NCBI RefSeq assembly: GCF_029760935.1
Contig: NZ_CP121684.1
Span: 2,666,001 to 2,730,000 of the forward strand
Direction: 5' to 3'
DNA from: Lysinibacter sp. HNR
GTDB lineage: Bacteria > Actinomycetota > Actinomycetes > Actinomycetales > Microbacteriaceae
DNA: 64,000 nucleotides
In this document: positions 16,924-26,502 of the stretch, piece by piece
How positions within the stretch are numbered: position 1 is the stretch's first letter
Layout of the letters: every line of letters starts with the position of its first letter
The notes under the pieces: model-generated
Told to the model about the DNA's origin: nothing
What the model saw: only the letters and a program-made list of their open reading frames with translations
Databases searched by the model: none
Program-made: the position numbers and the translations under genes

Positions 16924-17885
16924 TCCACGCAGTATCAGCCGCAACCGCAGGTGGCCCCGAGGTGCTTGCCCCGACCGATATCCCGCTCCCCACCCTGGGG
17001 CCGGGACAAGTGCTTGTACGCACTCATACCACGGGGGTCAACTTCATTGAGACCTACCAGCGCTCGGGGATATACCCGGTTTCCTTCCCATTTATACCGG
17101 GCACGGAGGCGTCCGGAACCGTTGAAGCGGTGGGTGAGGGGGTGGTCTCCCTGACCGTCGGAAACCGGGTGGCCACCTGCCAGGCCTCCGAAACCTACGC
17201 GGACGTATTCGTTGTGGATGAGGATCGGGTGTTCCCTGTTCCTCCTACGATTGACCTGGAAACAGCTGCGGCCATCCCGCTCCAGGGCCTCACCGCGCAC
17301 TACCTCTGCACCTCGGTGCACCCGGCTTCTCCGGGAGAAACCGCACTCGTCCACGCCGGTGCCGGTGGTGTAGGACTGCTCCTCACCCAACTCCTTGTCT
17401 CCAGAGGGGTCACGGTGATCACCACCACCTCCACACCGCAAAAGGCAGAACTGAGTAGGCAGGCAGGCGCCACCCACACCATTGGTTACGATAACTTTGC
17501 AGCAACAGTGAGGGAGCTCACCGACGGAGAGGGGGTAAACGTTGTCTACGACGGTGTGGGAAAAACGACGTTTGACGGCTCCCTGGCAAGCCTGCGTATT
17601 CGCGGCACTCTAGCGCTCTTTGGAGGGGCCTCCGGACAGGTTCCGCCCTTCGATCTGCAGCGCCTTAACGCGGCGGGATCACTCAGCATCACACGCCCGA
17701 CACTGGGACACTTCCTCCTCACCCCGGAAGAGCGCTCCTGGCGATACAATGAAGTCTTTAACGCGGTCACGCGCGGAGAGCTCCGGATACGCATCGGCAC
17801 ACGTTTTCCCCTGAGCGAGGCGGCAGACGCCCACCGAGCACTTGAATCAGGCACCACACACGGCAAGACTATTCTGACCCGTTAG
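16920..17885 (+). CDS. Quinone oxidoreductase (zeta-crystallin-like MDR family)
   Basis: 321 residues, the normal length. MDR-fold features: VNFIETYQRSGIYPVSFPFI, PGTEASGTVEAVGEGV and the NADPH loop HAGAGGVGLLLTQLL, with no zinc-binding Cys cluster, as in QOR enzymes. It reduces quinones with NADPH in the cytosol. The start at 16920 overlaps the stop of the acyltransferase (ATGA), so it is coupled to that gene. A longer reading upstream would lie inside the acyltransferase gene and is rejected. Confidence 0.93.
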   Translation: MIHAVSAATAGGPEVLAPTDIPLPTLGPGQVLVRTHTTGVNFIETYQRSGIYPVSFPFIPGTEASGTVEAVGEGVVSLTVGNRVATCQASETYADVFVVDEDRVFPVPPTIDLETAAAIPLQGLTAHYLCTSVHPASPGETALVHAGAGGVGLLLTQLLVSRGVTVITTTSTPQKAELSRQAGATHTIGYDNFAATVRELTDGEGVNVVYDGVGKTTFDGSLASLRIRGTLALFGGASGQVPPFDLQRLNAAGSLSITRPTLGHFLLTPEERSWRYNEVFNAVTRGELRIRIGTRFPLSEAADAHRALESGTTHGKTILTR

Positions 17886-17942
17886 GGTTGTCGCGGACTC
17901 GTCACTTCTTAACGTCCCGGTACGAACCGGGCGCGATCACCC

Positions 17943-18743
17943 CTACTCAAATGAGCGGAAGAAAAGCTTTGCAACGGTCTGCACCTCGTCGGGCGTGAGG
18001 GGATGACTACTCTTGCGACCGTTGCGCACCTCGGTAAGGCTACTGCCGCTGAGAACCTGATGCCCGGTGGGTGTGGGAAGCGCGACCAACAGGCCACGGT
18101 TAAAGGTTGACTCGGGCCGGTTGGCAATCGCCTCCCGGACCTCATCCAGTTGGGCGGGGTCGCTCACCACATCGTCCGTGGCAAAACCATAACCGTTTTT
18201 CCACTCCTCCCCCGGGGTTCTCAACTGCAGCATGTATTCCGAACCCATCACCTCCCGGGCCACACGGTAACTGCCGTGCGGGGTGCTCACGGTTGATCCA
18301 TCAAGCGGTACCAAGCCGAGCGGCTGCTTTAACCCAAATCCGACATCCGCTACGTATTCCTTACCGTCAAGCATCACAATGGTGGATACGTGGGTGCGCG
18401 GCAGCACAAACCAATCTTCGGTCTTCGCATCGACAATTGTGGCACGGATCACCCGCACATCCAGGTGATTCGCTCGTAAAGCCAGGGCGAGCATTGGATT
18501 GGTTTCGTAGCAGAGACCCCCCTCCCAGCGGTCCACTATCTTTGCGGTCAGGCTGTCCGGATCAACCCGAGGATAGTCGGGGTCGGTGAGTGCCAGGTTT
18601 TCAAAAGGGATACTGCGGCCAACCGCCACAAGAAAATCGTCAAGCGTCTTGCGATTGAGCGGGGAGGAGCCGAAACCAATCCGCCGGCGAAAGCGGGTAT
18701 CGAGCTCCAGTGGTGCGGGTGAGTCAAGCCAGGTAGAAGACAT
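17943..18743 (-). CDS. Arylamine N-acetyltransferase (NAT)
   Basis: 266 residues from ATG 18741-18743, preceded by AAAGGAAC. The catalytic triad is visible: Cys in WEGGLCYETN, His in PRTHVSTIVML and Asp in YVADVGFGLKQPLG. NAT enzymes move acetyl from acetyl-CoA to arylamines or hydrazines and in actinobacteria may have metabolic roles. It is cytosolic. It stands alone between convergent and codirectional unrelated genes. Confidence 0.93.
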   Translation of the reverse strand: MSSTWLDSPAPLELDTRFRRRIGFGSSPLNRKTLDDFLVAVGRSIPFENLALTDPDYPRVDPDSLTAKIVDRWEGGLCYETNPMLALALRANHLDVRVIRATIVDAKTEDWFVLPRTHVSTIVMLDGKEYVADVGFGLKQPLGLVPLDGSTVSTPHGSYRVAREVMGSEYMLQLRTPGEEWKNGYGFATDDVVSDPAQLDEVREAIANRPESTFNRGLLVALPTPTGHQVLSGSSLTEVRNGRKSSHPLTPDEVQTVAKLFFRSFE

Positions 18744-18815
18744 GGGGTTCCTTTTCATGGTGCCAGTAAATCTCAACTACAACCTGGGGGATCATATTCC
18801 CTCAACCCCATAGAA

Positions 18816-20066
18816 CTATTCCACGAGTGTCACCGCAGGGCCAAGGGCTGTTTGCACAGCTTGTTTTCGTTCGCTCACGCTCGCCTGAAAATTGGATGCT
18901 GAGAGAGCGCCTTCCGCGTCCTTCAGCGGATAGATCATCAGGTTCTTCCTCGCGGAGAGGTTTTGTGCGGCCTGATCTGCCGCACTCCACTCGTAGCTCA
19001 TGTAGGTGGGGATGAAGCGGGGGTTGGTTACCCTATATCCGTCTGGCTTGTTACCCTCGATATCAAATTGGGCGACGCCACCCGTGAGCTGATCCAGTTC
19101 AAGCTGGGTGGAGAGCATATTGCCAATCGAATACCACACCAGGGTTTTACCCCCGTCGGGCCTGTCCAGCCAGGTGGTTTCTTGCAGCACGTGGGGTCCC
19201 GTCCCAATAACCACGTCAACACCCATATCGGCCAGACGTTTGGAGTAGTCGCGCTGCGGCCCGTCTATCTGAGTTGTATTTTCGGTACCCCAGTGCATCG
19301 AAACCATCACAATATCCGCGTTTTGTCGCGCGGTTTTCACCAGGCGCTCAAAAACTGCGGTGTTGCCAAAGAGGTTTACGTTAAAGCTCTCACCGCCCGC
19401 GTTATTGTATTCGGCGAAGGCTACAAAGGCCACCCGCACACCCTTGACCTCCGCATAGGCAATATTGTTCTGCTGCTCCTCAGCGCTGCGATTGGCACCA
19501 CTCACCATTTGGGCATCGAGTCCATCCCAGACGTCAAGCGTGGCGTTAATCGCGTCCTGTCCGCGATCAGCCATGTGATTATTAGCCAGATTGATGGTGT
19601 CGCACTTGGCCGCCTGACGCAGGTCACGGGCAAAATCGGTGGGTGCGTTAAAGGTGGGATATCCGGTAATCCCAAAATCTTTGCCTCCGCTGGGAACCTC
19701 CTGGTTACAGAACACCAGATCCGAACTCTCGTAAAGAGGGGAGATTTTCTGGAAAAACTGACCGTAGTCGTAGGTTCCGTCGGACTTCAGCGCATTGGCA
19801 TTAACCGAGTCGTGCGGCAACATGTCGCCCATCGCCGAGACTGTGACCCGTCCCGTCTCCGCGGGTGAAGTTACCGAAGGTGTCGGTGCCTGAGCGGAAG
19901 CCACAGCGGTTGGAAGGGGCGCGCCCTCTCCCATGTTTTGGAGCCCCCAATACACTCCCCCGCCCATTCCTGCCAATACCAAAACCGTGGCTGCCGCAAT
20001 GAGAGTGGTGCGGAGAGGACGGCGCGGTGAACCGCCCTCCGAAGTCGTGGCAGGCTGATTTATCAT
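18816..20066 (-). CDS. CapA-family protein (metallophosphatase-like, envelope)
   Basis: 416 residues. A cytosolic N-terminus and one anchor (RTTLIAAATVLVLAGMGGGV) are followed by a Ser/Thr/Pro linker. The CapA/PGA_cap domain starts at VTVSAMGDMLPHDSVN, with SSDLVFCNQEVPSGG, then INLANNHMADRGQDAI, VSMHWGTENT and VVIGTGPHVLQETTWLDR carrying the usual Asp, His and Asn metal ligands. CapA is named for poly-gamma-glutamate capsule synthesis, but no other capsule genes are nearby, so its substrate is unknown. It would act outside the membrane. Confidence 0.9.
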   Translation of the reverse strand: MINQPATTSEGGSPRRPLRTTLIAAATVLVLAGMGGGVYWGLQNMGEGAPLPTAVASAQAPTPSVTSPAETGRVTVSAMGDMLPHDSVNANALKSDGTYDYGQFFQKISPLYESSDLVFCNQEVPSGGKDFGITGYPTFNAPTDFARDLRQAAKCDTINLANNHMADRGQDAINATLDVWDGLDAQMVSGANRSAEEQQNNIAYAEVKGVRVAFVAFAEYNNAGGESFNVNLFGNTAVFERLVKTARQNADIVMVSMHWGTENTTQIDGPQRDYSKRLADMGVDVVIGTGPHVLQETTWLDRPDGGKTLVWYSIGNMLSTQLELDQLTGGVAQFDIEGNKPDGYRVTNPRFIPTYMSYEWSAADQAAQNLSARKNLMIYPLKDAEGALSASNFQASVSERKQAVQTALGPAVTLVE

Positions 20067-20207
20067 CCACTCACCCTACTGTGAAAAAGTGTATATTTTC
20101 CGATAAACGCAAAAGTCACTAGCAGACTTCCTTCACAAATGACAAAACTCACGCTTCTTTCGGGATGCCTGGTGGTTGATACCAGCTACAACCAGTAGGT
20201 TGGTTCC

Positions 20208-20987
20208 ATGTCATCGGCGCTCACTGCTCTAAAAAGGTTTCGTACGGCCACACTCATCACAACCGCCCTCGCGACAATCACCCTGATCACGGCGTGCGCG
20301 GAACCCAAGAGTCCGCAAGATCCAGGCGTTCTCTCCACATCAGCACCCGCCGTCACCCCAGCCCCCACAGAGGCACCAGCGTTCGACATCACAAAAAAAT
20401 CTATTGATGATCCCACCTCTCTCTGGGTTATCAGCAACAAGACGCGGCCCCTCACCCCCATTGACTTTGCACCCTCAGACACCTCGATGCCCGAGGGAAT
20501 ACCCAACGAGTTTTCTCAGCCACTCCGTGAACCCGCCTCCCGCGCGCTGGAACAACTCTACGCGGACGCAACGGAGGCCGGTCTTGAACTGCGCATCACA
20601 AGCGCCTACAGAGACTATGCAACGCAAGAAAATCTCTATAACATCTATACCTCTCGAGACGGCCAGGAGGCCGCCGATACGTATTCAGCCCGACCAGGCT
20701 ACTCGGAGCATCAGACTGGACTCGCCGTTGATCTGGACGACAGCGGGGGCTGCTATGTAAAGGCCTGCTTTGCGGACACTCCGGCGGGTATCTGGCTCGC
20801 GGAAAACGCCCCCAACTACGGTTTTATCCTGCGCTACCCGCAGGGCAAGGAATCGATAACAGGATTCACCTTTGAGCCGTGGCACTTTCGCTACGTTGGC
20901 CCCGAACTGGCTCAAGAAATGAAACGAACGGATGTGGCCACCATGGAAGAGTTCTTCGACCTCCCCCCGGCACCATCGTATAAATAA
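20208..20987 (+). CDS. D-alanyl-D-alanine carboxypeptidase lipoprotein, VanY/M15B type
   Basis: 259 residues. The signal ends in a lipobox (ITLITACAEP, Cys near residue 28). The catalytic domain starts near residue 90 with LRITSAYRDYATQENLYN, then YSEHQTGLAVDL with the zinc His and Asp, and GFTFEPWHFRYVG with the catalytic Glu and the third ligand His. It trims the terminal D-Ala of peptidoglycan stem peptides outside the membrane. It is monocistronic, facing away from capA, with about 140 bases between them. Confidence 0.93.
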   Translation: MSSALTALKRFRTATLITTALATITLITACAEPKSPQDPGVLSTSAPAVTPAPTEAPAFDITKKSIDDPTSLWVISNKTRPLTPIDFAPSDTSMPEGIPNEFSQPLREPASRALEQLYADATEAGLELRITSAYRDYATQENLYNIYTSRDGQEAADTYSARPGYSEHQTGLAVDLDDSGGCYVKACFADTPAGIWLAENAPNYGFILRYPQGKESITGFTFEPWHFRYVGPELAQEMKRTDVATMEEFFDLPPAPSYK

Positions 20988-21663
20988 CCCGAGACACACG
21001 GGCAAGAAATCCGGCTTCAAGGATAACAACCGTGGGTGGCGGGCAGTCCCGAGGTATGACAATGAGCCGCTAAATTTCCACCGCACACAAATATCTTTGA
21101 GGCACAAAAAAGCCCCGAAAAAACCTGGGGGGACAGGTTTTTTCGGGGCCTGGCCGCTCTACCATCAACGTTCGGATATTAGATTGGGGATTGATCTCCA
21201 AACCGTGATGTTTATAAAGAACAGCGGCCACTGGTTTTCCGGCGTTAAGCATCAGAAAACCAAACCTAAAAATTAGGAAGCTACCTTTAATATTTAGTTG
21301 TTACTGTTAAAGAGTCTGAATTATCGTATTCCTTACGCATATTCTAAAAAAAATTTTAATATCTTATCTTAGCAAGACTTTATTGTCTGACAACGCATGT
21401 GTCCATCTCCTTTACCTTCTGTTTCGCTCGCCCCCGTTTCAACGCAATACAAAAGAGAGTTCTATACCGCACACCCCGTCACTTCAAAACAGCCCAAAAA
21501 AGCAATTTTCACCCCTCATTGAGTAAAGAGTTCGCAACCAAAGAAATATTACGCGACTCTTAAAAATGCGCAAGAATCTCCCAGCAACAAGCCCTAATCC
21601 CCTCAGATACAACCGTTCTCGTCAACACACACCAACAATAACACCGCGATTACAAACCGGCCC
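20988..21663. other. Long gene-poor stretch, AT-rich in its right half
   Basis: Between the VanY gene and the APC permease lie about 675 bases. Apart from the strong leftward terminator at 21106-21149, I see no gene I can support. A 60-codon leftward frame (21070-21252) runs straight through the terminator and is not believed. Bases 21280-21400 are AT-rich. The terminator stands more than 500 bases beyond the permease stop, so an unrecognised leftward small RNA is possible. Confidence 0.4.
21106..21149 (-). terminator. Strong intrinsic terminator on the minus strand
   Basis: Arms GCCCCGAAAAAACCTG (21112-21127) and CAGGTTTTTTCGGGGC (21134-21149) pair perfectly over 16 bp with a 6-base loop. 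On the minus strand the stem is followed by six T (AAAAAA at 21106-21111). It ends transcription coming from the right, that is from the permease side. Confidence 0.85.
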
Positions 21664-23604
21664 CTAACTCACATGAACGGTAGGTCGACGCCTGATATCG
21701 GACTCAGCCTCACGAATAACCTCACGTGTCATCGGTGCAATTTCCCCACTACCAACAAAAAGAAACTTCAACATATTGGAAATAGGGTTGCTCTCGGTCC
21801 ACCGAAAATATACTTCAGGAACAACAGAGGTCTCATCACGGATCGCGAAGAGCACCGCGGCAATGGTGTTGGGAATATTTCCACTACTCACTCGCAAAAC
21901 CCGGTAGCCGTGAAGGGTACTCCCCTCCACCACTAGATCCTCCTCAAAATCTGAGGTATCTGTCACCCGAACCTGCAATAGTATTGGCGGTGCATTTCGG
22001 GGGAAAAGCGAATCACGCCTGGCCTCCAAAATCTTTCGCTTGTAATCTGGAATCTGCCCGATGTGAGGTTCCACCGCGATCACCCTGATCTTGCCTCGCA
22101 CCGCGTCTTCCCGCACAAACTCCAAGGCTTGTGCATCCAGAGTCACGCTCTGGGCACGCACTTCAAACGAGCGACGCATACGGGAGATGAGAGACACCAC
22201 CAAAATACCCGCAATGAAAAAACTAGCGATTCTGAGACCATCCGGCCTCTCAAAGATATTCAACACGGTGGTATAAAGAAAAGCCAGCGTCACCAACAGG
22301 AAAGCGATAAAAGCACCCCTCTGCCGCTTCCGCAACGCAGAAATTGTCACCGCGACGGAGGCCGAACTGATTAAGACCAGCACCCCCGTCGCATACGCCC
22401 CACCCTGGGCATCAACATCCGCCTGGAAAATAATCGTGACAAAAAAGGCAATAGCAGTAAATACCAAAACCAAGGGTCGAACCGCACGCGCCCACTGCGG
22501 AGCCATACCAAAACGCGGAAGGTAGCGCGGCACCAGGTTAAGCAGACCCGCCATTGCCGAAGCTCCCGCAAACCACAGGATAGCGATGGTGCTGACATCG
22601 TACAGGGTGCCCCACACGGGGCCAAGGTACTCGTGCGCAAGATAGGCCAGGGCACGACCGTTTGCCTTTCCACCGGGCTGAAACTCATGCTGAGGGATCA
22701 GCAGAGTAGTGAGAAAGCTCGACGAGAGCAAAAAGACGCTCATAGTGAGAGCAGCAGCGGTGAGCAGACGCTTCGCCCCCACGATGCGACCGAGGGGACG
22801 CTCCTCCGTATCCCCCTTATCCCCACGAATCTGTGGCATCACCGCCACACCCGTTTCAAAACCAGACAGCCCCAGCGCAAGCTTCGGAAACACGATAAGG
22901 GCAAAAGCCGCCGCGAGCCACGGGTTGCTGTGCTGCGCAGTGAGCGCAGCCCACCAATCGGTGATGACAACCGGACTGTGAGCCACACGGACCGTCGCTG
23001 CAATAATCACAGCAACGTTCAGGGCAAGATAGGCCGCAACCAAAATGACCGCCACGCCAATGGCCTCTTTAAACCCGCGCAAAAAGATAAACGCAAGAGC
23101 CGAGATAAGCACCAGGGTAATAGGTACCTCGTTACCACTGAACCAGGAGGGAGCAAAAGGGTTCTCAACGGCGTGAGCCGTGGCGTCCGAAGCGGAGAGC
23201 GTGATGGTGATCATAAAGTCGGTCGCAGCGAACCCCAGCAAAACGAGTACAAAGATCTTGCCTGTCCACCAGGGAAGCAGGTGTTCCAACATGGCAATAG
23301 AACCCGACCCGTGGGGGCTCTCACGCGCAACACGACGGTACACGGGAAGTGCACCAGCAAGGGTCAGTAACACAAGAACTATAGTGGCAAAAGGCGAAAG
23401 CAACCCTGCGGCCAACGCCGCTATGGCGGGTTGGTATCCCAGCGTAGAAAAATAGTCCACCCCTGAAAGACACATCACCCGCCACCAGGAATGGGGCTTT
23501 CTCACCACTTGAGCGTGAGGGCCCTGATGCGAACCGTGATCGTCAATAAGTCCGGAAAGAAGCCACGAGCGGAATCGACGCCTGCCCTCTCCTCCGTGAC
23601 TCAT
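21664..23604 (-). CDS. APC-superfamily amino acid/cation permease
   Basis: 646 residues from ATG 23602-23604, preceded by GAGAGGATAAC; an upstream extension to 23730 contains the terminator stem and is not plausible. About twelve membrane spans begin with [20 protein letters not shown], followed by [40 protein letters not shown] and further spans. The last roughly 170 residues are a cytosolic tail ([20 protein letters not shown], then [19 protein letters not shown]) as in the large actinobacterial APC permeases. Substrate unknown. Confidence 0.85.
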   Translation of the reverse strand: MSHGGEGRRRFRSWLLSGLIDDHGSHQGPHAQVVRKPHSWWRVMCLSGVDYFSTLGYQPAIAALAAGLLSPFATIVLVLLTLAGALPVYRRVARESPHGSGSIAMLEHLLPWWTGKIFVLVLLGFAATDFMITITLSASDATAHAVENPFAPSWFSGNEVPITLVLISALAFIFLRGFKEAIGVAVILVAAYLALNVAVIIAATVRVAHSPVVITDWWAALTAQHSNPWLAAAFALIVFPKLALGLSGFETGVAVMPQIRGDKGDTEERPLGRIVGAKRLLTAAALTMSVFLLSSSFLTTLLIPQHEFQPGGKANGRALAYLAHEYLGPVWGTLYDVSTIAILWFAGASAMAGLLNLVPRYLPRFGMAPQWARAVRPLVLVFTAIAFFVTIIFQADVDAQGGAYATGVLVLISSASVAVTISALRKRQRGAFIAFLLVTLAFLYTTVLNIFERPDGLRIASFFIAGILVVSLISRMRRSFEVRAQSVTLDAQALEFVREDAVRGKIRVIAVEPHIGQIPDYKRKILEARRDSLFPRNAPPILLQVRVTDTSDFEEDLVVEGSTLHGYRVLRVSSGNIPNTIAAVLFAIRDETSVVPEVYFRWTESNPISNMLKFLFVGSGEIAPMTREVIREAESDIRRRPTVHVS

Positions 23605-23721
23605 CTTTGTTATCCTCTCAGGCGTGCAACAGCCGCTCCTGCCCGTTACACACCATTGTGATCGGTCTATCACATGTTCCTGCCCCAGCCTAGCGAGACT
23701 AATCTCCGGCCACAAACAATA

Positions 23722-23766
23722 AACACACAAACGGCACCTCCCCTATGCGGGTGCCGTTTGTGTGTT
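23722..23766. terminator. Hairpin between APC permease and HbpS-like genes
   Basis: Arms AACACACAAACGGCACC (23722-23738) and GGTGCCGTTTGTGTGTT (23750-23766) pair perfectly over 17 bp. It lies just beyond the HbpS-like gene stop (both genes run leftward), so it probably terminates the hbpS-like transcript before the permease promoter. Confidence 0.75.
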
Positions 23767-23818
23767 CTATGCGGAGACTCAGAGGGCTGCCTCCGTATCT
23801 GCACCGGGCAAGTTACCC

Positions 23819-24397
23819 CTAAGACGCGTTTGCCTCTTCGGTGAGGATAAGAGCACCAGCCGTGGCACATCCCTCGTCAACCATTCCATCGGGTGCCCCA
23901 CCCACGCCGATGCCAGCAATGTTTGCGTTACCCAGCTTGATCGGAACCCCACCCGGCAGGAACAAGGTGCCGTCGAGATCACGCAGAAGCTGGGCGCCAT
24001 CATTAACACGCTGGGCGAGCTCGGAGGTATTCACGCCCCAGGCAGCAGCGGTGTAACCCTTCTGAGTTGCAGCGTCAATGGTGTGGGCCGCGGCGCCATC
24101 TCCACGCAGCAGAGCCTGGACCTGACCGTAGCGGTCAACAACGGCCACCGTCACAAATCCCACGCCGTCGGCGCGACACTGATCAAGGGCAGCCTGCGCC
24201 GCAGCCATCGCAGAATCGGCGCTTAAACGAGGAACCTGCATGGTGTGTGACTCATTAGCGTCAACAGCAGGAGCGGCAGAAACTGCCGGCTCGGCAGCCG
24301 AGTTTGAACCTTCTGTGGCACACGCGGCCAGGGTGCCAACCAGTGCAAAGCTGGCGGTGAGAGCTCCCAGGCGGCGAATAAGGTGTGAGGTTTTCAT
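23819..24397 (-). CDS. HbpS/GlcG-like haem-binding lipoprotein
   Basis: 192 residues. The lipoprotein signal is LVGTLAACATEG (Cys near residue 26), followed by a linker and the GlcG/HbpS domain: SAMAAAQAALDQCRADGVGF, VTVAVVDRYGQVQALLRGDG, AATQKGYTAAAWGVNTSEL, then FLPGGVPIKLGNANIAGIGV and GGAPDGMVDEGCA. In Streptomyces reticuli the secreted HbpS binds haem and iron and modulates the SenS/SenR two-component system. Here it is divergent from a histidine kinase/response regulator pair, the same arrangement. The lipoprotein anchor is a visible difference from the freely secreted form. Confidence 0.85.
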   Translation of the reverse strand: MKTSHLIRRLGALTASFALVGTLAACATEGSNSAAEPAVSAAPAVDANESHTMQVPRLSADSAMAAAQAALDQCRADGVGFVTVAVVDRYGQVQALLRGDGAAAHTIDAATQKGYTAAAWGVNTSELAQRVNDGAQLLRDLDGTLFLPGGVPIKLGNANIAGIGVGGAPDGMVDEGCATAGALILTEEANAS

Positions 24398-24589
24398 GAG
24401 TGACTCCTTGGTGTTGGATAATTACTTATACACACAGTCTGATTCCGGAGGCCCGGGAGACACATCACCCGATACGTACCGTCCCTAATCAGCCTCCTCG
24501 ACGGCGAGGCGTCCTCCGTTTGGAGGATGCGTTAAAAACCCAAAAAATTCTATGATTGTGTCAGCTTTAGTTAGGCAAGGTGGTGAGGG

Positions 24590-25792
24590 GTGTCTCGGCG
24601 CAAAACCAATTTTGATCGAGCAGGATCCTCCTCCCTGGTCACCCTGATTGACCTGGCCTTTTATGCGCTCCTTGTTACTTCAGCTGGACGCTATCTCAGC
24701 AGCCACGGTCTCGATGGAGCGTGGTACTGGGTGGCCGCGCTCAGCTCGGTTCTTGCGGTCGCCTACGCTTCTCTCCGCTGGCTACCCCCGCGAGGGGCGG
24801 CCGTCGGATCTCTCGTGGTTCTCTCACTGTGGAGTGCGCTCGTTTTTCTCGCGCCCAGCTTTTGGTGGTGCGCATTCTCCCTCTTTTTTATCAGCCGCAG
24901 ACGCCTTCCCCGCTCCCTGTCGATCATTACGGTGGGCATTATTACAACTGTCACGGTGTGGGCGCTGACCGCCCTCGCAAGAAACGTTGAGTGGACCATA
25001 CCGGTGGGGGCCATTGTTATTGCCATACTGCTCAACTCCGTCTACAGCCGCATTGATCGCGATAACGTAAAACTCGAACGGCTCATTTCCGATCAGATCC
25101 GCACCCGAGAACAGCTGGCTTCAACAGAGCATCAGGCAGGTATGCTGGCGGAGCGGCAACGCATCTCACACGAGCTTCACGATACCGTTACCCAGGGCCT
25201 TACCAGCTCACTACTCATGATGGAAGCCTCGCTACAAACCTGGGAGTCTTCTCCCGACGATGCCCGTAGCAGCCTGGCCATTGCCACCAACACCGTTCGC
25301 GCCAACCTTGAGGAGACCCGCAACATGGTGCACCAGCTCGGCTCCCCGCGACTCGACGGGGTCAGCCTCTCCGCCGCCCTACAGAGGCTCACCGACGAAC
25401 TACCCGGGGCAGAGTGCTACGTCGAGGGGGAACCCTATCAACTCGACGAGGATACCACCCACGCGGTACTCAGAATAAGCCAGAGCGCCTTAGAAAACGT
25501 TCGCCAGCATGCACAAGCGAAACAGGTCCGGCTCACACTCACCTACCTTCCCAAACAGGTAAACCTCGACATTCTCGACGATGGCGTGGGCTTTGTCCCC
25601 GACCAAACGGCCACTCCCTCAGCGCGCGGCGGCTACGGCCTCCGCGCGATGCAGCAGCGTGTCGATACGCTCGGGGGCATTTTTACCATTGAAAGCACAC
25701 CGGGAGAGGGAACCGCCATAGCCGCGCAGTTTCCCACCGCACCGATCACCTCAAATCACTTCGACTCCATCCCCTACAGGGCCGCATCATGA
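24590..25792 (+). CDS. Sensor histidine kinase, SenS-like (NarL-type partner)
   Basis: 400 residues from a GTG start preceded by AAGGTGGTGAGG. The first 150 residues hold about five membrane spans (LIDLAFYALLVTSAGRYLSS onward) with little extracellular loop. The HisKA_3 box is MLAERQRISHELHDTVTQGL with the phosphoacceptor His. The ATPase domain has SALENVRQHAQAKQVRL (N box), DDGVGF and GGYGLRAMQQRV. The five-span sensor next to an HbpS-like protein matches SenS, which responds to haem or oxidative stress. It overlaps the response regulator gene by four bases. Confidence 0.92.
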   Translation: MSRRKTNFDRAGSSSLVTLIDLAFYALLVTSAGRYLSSHGLDGAWYWVAALSSVLAVAYASLRWLPPRGAAVGSLVVLSLWSALVFLAPSFWWCAFSLFFISRRRLPRSLSIITVGIITTVTVWALTALARNVEWTIPVGAIVIAILLNSVYSRIDRDNVKLERLISDQIRTREQLASTEHQAGMLAERQRISHELHDTVTQGLTSSLLMMEASLQTWESSPDDARSSLAIATNTVRANLEETRNMVHQLGSPRLDGVSLSAALQRLTDELPGAECYVEGEPYQLDEDTTHAVLRISQSALENVRQHAQAKQVRLTLTYLPKQVNLDILDDGVGFVPDQTATPSARGGYGLRAMQQRVDTLGGIFTIESTPGEGTAIAAQFPTAPITSNHFDSIPYRAAS

Positions 25793-26436
25793 TCCGCGTT
25801 TTACTAGTGGATGACCATGCGGTAGTGCGGGCGGGCCTCCGACTCATGCTTGAGACTCAGCCCGATATTGAGGTGGTGGGCGAAGCGGCAAGTGGCGAAG
25901 AGGCCGTCGCGCTCCTCATGCACAATCCATCCGATCTGGTGCTACTTGATCTTGAGATGGGTGTCGGTATGGACGGGATAGCCACCACCAAACTCCTACG
26001 GGAGACCTACCCCAGCATACAGGTCCTCATCTTTACCACCTACGACACCGACGCCGATATCGTGAGAGCGGTCGATTCAGGAGCAATCGGGTACGTCCTT
26101 AAAGCCTCACTGCCCGAGGAGATATTCCGTGCCATTCGCGCAGGAGCCTGTGGAGAAAGCGTGCTGTCCCCACCCGTAGCGTCCCGCATCATGCAGCAAC
26201 TCCAAAACCCACAGGAAGCACTCACCCCGCGAGAAGCAGAAATTCTCGAGCAGCTCTCCAGCGGGCTCAGCAACAAAGAGCTGGGACGACGCCTCTTTAT
26301 CAGCGAAACCACCGTTAAAACACATCTTGCCCACATCTACACAAAGCTTGGAGCAGATGGACGCGGCTCCGCCATAGCCATTGCCACCCAACGCGGAATC
26401 ATACGCCCGCCCAAAGCTCAAACCGAAAAAACCTAA
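25789..26436 (+). CDS. NarL/LuxR-family response regulator, SenR-like
   Basis: 215 residues. The receiver domain has the acidic pair in LLVDDHAVVRAGLRLM, the phosphoacceptor Asp in DLVLLDLEMG and Lys in IGYVLKASLPEEI. The LuxR-type helix-turn-helix is LTPREAEILEQLSSGLSNKE and FISETTVKTHLAHIYTKLG. It overlaps its kinase by ATGA. By analogy to SenR it may control the hbpS-like gene and redox genes; no operator was identified in 24400-24590. Confidence 0.93.
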   Translation: MIRVLLVDDHAVVRAGLRLMLETQPDIEVVGEAASGEEAVALLMHNPSDLVLLDLEMGVGMDGIATTKLLRETYPSIQVLIFTTYDTDADIVRAVDSGAIGYVLKASLPEEIFRAIRAGACGESVLSPPVASRIMQQLQNPQEALTPREAEILEQLSSGLSNKELGRRLFISETTVKTHLAHIYTKLGADGRGSAIAIATQRGIIRPPKAQTEKT

Positions 26437-26502
26437 ACAGCAACAAGAAGGACACAGGATCGCACACTCCACTTAGGAAATCTATACGGTTAAAATGTCT
26501 AC

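Noticed and set aside
21070-21252. Minus-strand frame of 60 codons starting MLNAGKPVAAVLY
   Set aside because: It runs through both arms and the U-run of a strong terminator and has no ribosome site.
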